From the NCBI GenBank assembly GCA_017407765.1, contig JAFQVZ010000134.1, positions 1 through 8,333 on the forward strand: DNA of 8,333 nucleotides, read 5' to 3'. Positions 6,918 through 8,333 of this stretch are shown in pieces. This DNA comes from Clostridia bacterium. GTDB lineage: Bacteria > Bacillota > Clostridia > Oscillospirales > Butyricicoccaceae. The stretch's first letter is position 1; each line of letters starts with the position of its first letter. The notes beneath the pieces are model-generated. The model was not told the origin of the DNA. It was given only the letters and a program-made list of their open reading frames with translations, and made no database searches. A program made the translations under genes and the position numbers.

Positions 6918-7562
6918 TCATTCTTTTATGATAACACCTATGGTTTTTATCAGCATCACGGCCTGCTCGGGGGTAAATGTAACGCCTTTAAGGTCGCTGA
7001 GGCTGAAATAGGCTCCGCTTATCATGGCCTTTGTAAAATCCATTCCTTTCAGCTTTGCGTGCATGAAGTCGGCTCCGGGAAGGCTGCAGTCTTCAATGGA
7101 TGTTTTGCTCAGCGAGGCGTGGGGGAAGGAGGCCTGCTCCATGCGGCATCCGCGGAAGATGACGCGCTCGAGTTTGCTGCCCGAAAAGCGGGCATAATCC
7201 ATGATGCAGTCTTCAAACATGACCTCTTTGAAGCCGCAGTCCTGAAAAACGGCTCCGGTCAGTCGGCAGCTTTTGAAAACTGCCTTGCCGAAAAAGCCGC
7301 CGTCGAAGCGGCATGAGGTCAGGTCGCAGCCCTTAAAGACGATGTTGTCGGCGGCTATGCTTCTCAGCTCGCTGCCTGCAAGGTCGCAGCTGTCGAGCCT
7401 GCAGTCAGACAGGTCGAGCCTTGGAAGATCGGCATCACGAAGGATGCCGCGGGAGAAAAGGCATTTTTTTACCGCTTCTTCCTCCTCATAGGCATGACTT
7501 AGTTCGTGTTCAAGGTCGCGCTCTCTGAGATCCTGCGAGAGTCTTGGCATAAATATTTCCAT
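6918..7562 (-). CDS. Pentapeptide-repeat protein (right-handed quadrilateral beta-helix)
   Basis: A 214-residue soluble protein. A short charged N-terminal helix (~8-35, LRERDLEHELSHAYEEEEAVKK) precedes tandem A(D/N)LXX-type pentapeptides from ~44 to ~195 with Leu or Phe at every fifth position (LDLSDCRLDSCDLAGSEL, CRFDGGFFGKAVF, CRMEQASFPHASL). Many repeats carry Cys at the turn positions. The C-terminal TFTPEQAVMLIKTIGVIIKE caps the coil and may dimerize, as in Mfp/Qnr-type proteins. Pentapeptide proteins can mimic DNA and protect gyrase, but most have no known role, and nothing here shows a target. The ATG at 7562 is chosen because AAAGGTGG lies 6 nt upstream; an in-frame ATG 20 codons earlier would put its start inside the divergent neighbour and shows no good SD. 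Convergent with pepT and divergent from the metallophosphoesterase. Confidence 0.92.
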   Translation of the reverse strand: MEIFMPRLSQDLRERDLEHELSHAYEEEEAVKKCLFSRGILRDADLPRLDLSDCRLDSCDLAGSELRSIAADNIVFKGCDLTSCRFDGGFFGKAVFKSCRLTGAVFQDCGFKEVMFEDCIMDYARFSGSKLERVIFRGCRMEQASFPHASLSKTSIEDCSLPGADFMHAKLKGMDFTKAMISGAYFSLSDLKGVTFTPEQAVMLIKTIGVIIKE

Positions 7563-7581
7563 AGGATACCACCTTTGAATA

Positions 7582-7599
7582 ATCTTTTCCGGAAAGGAT
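7582..7599. promoter_or_regulatory. 18-bp imperfect palindrome between divergent genes
   Basis: ATCTTTTCCGGAAAGGAT is symmetric except for one T/G pair and has a perfect TTTCCGGAAA core (7586-7595). On the plus-strand RNA it folds into a 7-bp stem (with one G-U pair) and a CCGG loop, covering the AAAGG ribosome-binding sequence and the first two bases of the ATG at 7598. It could be a repressor operator serving both divergent genes, an RNA hairpin limiting translation, or chance. Confidence 0.45.
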
Positions 7600-8333
7600 G
7601 AAAACAAGAGTGATCCCTGCAATCATCGCTGTTTTAGGAGTTTATATTGCCAGCAACACCTATATTGCCGTAAAGCTGTGGCGATGGCTGGAGATAGGCA
7701 GCCGCACGGCCGCATGGGCGTGGAGCATTGGCTTCACGCTGCTGGCAGGAGGATTTTTTATCGGCATGATGAAGTTTCTGCCGGCGGCGCTCAATCATGC
7801 GCTCACAGTTATGGGAGGCTATTACATGGCGGCATACACGCTGCTGCTGGTGGCTGTGCCGCTGACTTCACTTATTGTCAGAGACAGGGGAGGCAGGATG
7901 ACTGCGCTGATACTTATTGCTGTGGCTATTGCCTATACGGCGTACGGCGCGTGGAATGCCCATCATGTGCGCCTCGAAGAATATAAAGTGAAGGGCAAGG
8001 ATATGCCGGCCATGACCATAGCTATGGTCTCGGACATGCATCTTGGCGAACAGATCGGCGCAGATGAAGCAGAAAGGATCGTCAGCCGTATAAATGAATG
8101 CGATGCAGACATTGTTTTCATGGTAGGCGATGTTTTTGATTCGGGACCATCGAGGGTCAGGGATATCGGCCGTGTGGGCGAGCTGATAAGTTCGATAAAG
8201 AGCCGTAAGGGCGTATATGCCGTAATAGGCAACCACGATGGCGGTTTCCGCGGCGAAGAAGCTCTTGCCGAGGAATATCTCGAAAGCTGGGGAGTGTCTG
8301 TTCTGCGCGACGAGGTGGCGAATGTAGACAATA
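7598..8333 (+). CDS. Membrane-anchored metallophosphoesterase (3' end outside window)
   Basis: The first 245 codons of a gene that continues past the right edge. About four hydrophobic helices (~7-27, 41-61, 70-93, 102-120) precede a calcineurin-like phosphoesterase domain. It has motif I TIAMVSDMHLG with Asp146 and His148, motif II VFMVGDVFDSG with Asp178, and motif III VIGNHDGG with Asn212 and His213; the two C-terminal His motifs are not yet reached. YkuE/YaeI-type enzymes with this order are dimetal phosphodiesterases or phosphatases, often linked to cell-envelope lipids; the substrate here is unknown. The catalytic domain's side of the membrane cannot be settled from helix count alone. 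Start: the ATG at 7598 gives a positive MKTR N-terminus but touches its SD. The GTG at 7610, 9 nt after AAAGGATG, is the rival; an in-frame TAA at 7580 excludes earlier starts. Confidence 0.88.
   Translation, partial: MKTRVIPAIIAVLGVYIASNTYIAVKLWRWLEIGSRTAAWAWSIGFTLLAGGFFIGMMKFLPAALNHALTVMGGYYMAAYTLLLVAVPLTSLIVRDRGGRMTALILIAVAIAYTAYGAWNAHHVRLEEYKVKGKDMPAMTIAMVSDMHLGEQIGADEAERIVSRINECDADIVFMVGDVFDSGPSRVRDIGRVGELISSIKSRKGVYAVIGNHDGGFRGEEALAEEYLESWGVSVLRDEVANVDN

Noticed and set aside
7678..7986. A His/Gly/Cys-rich 102-codon plus-strand frame.
   Set aside because: It is an out-of-frame reading of the metallophosphoesterase's membrane helices, and the true frame carries the catalytic motifs downstream.

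Overview
The window looks like a chromosomal segment from a Gram-positive gut-type anaerobe of the Clostridia, most likely Oscillospiraceae/Ruminococcaceae. This is inferred from strong AAAGGAGG-type ribosome binding sites, occasional TTG starts, a mid-range GC content with GGC/ATC/CTG/CCC-rich codons, and the gene families themselves. The species cannot be named from the sequence alone. I see no mobile element, CRISPR array, rRNA, tRNA or phage signature; this is mostly housekeeping and surface/ion-homeostasis content.

Layout, left to right. (1) 1-988, minus strand: a 3'-truncated FkbM-family SAM methyltransferase. It starts at TTG behind a perfect AAAGGAGG and runs off the left edge. (2) 989-1277: a divergent intergenic region with a nested inverted repeat (1042-1091), an overlapping alternative pairing (1022-1047), and a good sigma-A-type promoter (1174-1202) reading rightward. 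(3) 1278-3860, plus strand: two tandem paralogous CNNM/CorC-type membrane proteins (DUF21, two CBS, CorC_HlyC), closed by a strong intrinsic terminator (3866-3893). The two genes share leader and first-codon sequence, and the upstream copy has lost residues of the predicted Mg2+ site. (4) 3947-6875, plus strand: a three-gene unit with its own promoter. It encodes a peptidase C26 type glutamine amidotransferase, a lipoprotein resembling the DUF4163/DUF3298 (RsiV-like) extracytoplasmic domains, and peptidase T, ending in a second strong terminator. (5) 6918-7562, minus strand: a pentapeptide-repeat beta-helix protein. (6) 7598-8333, plus strand: the first 245 codons of a membrane-anchored metallophosphoesterase that runs off the right edge. 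Genes 5 and 6 are divergent and only 35 bp apart, with an 18-bp imperfect palindrome filling the gap.

How the genes may work together: the two CNNM proteins plausibly act as a pair, as a heteromer or as transporter plus regulatory subunit, in divalent-cation homeostasis. Peptidase T and the C26 hydrolase are both cytosolic enzymes acting on small peptides or gamma-glutamyl compounds, so the central unit may serve peptide or nitrogen use, with the lipoprotein as its surface component. Both statements are inference from context. No clearly new multi-gene system is visible. The points most worth a second look are the asymmetric CNNM pair, the palindrome that overlaps the metallophosphoesterase start, and the mutually exclusive hairpins upstream of the methyltransferase.
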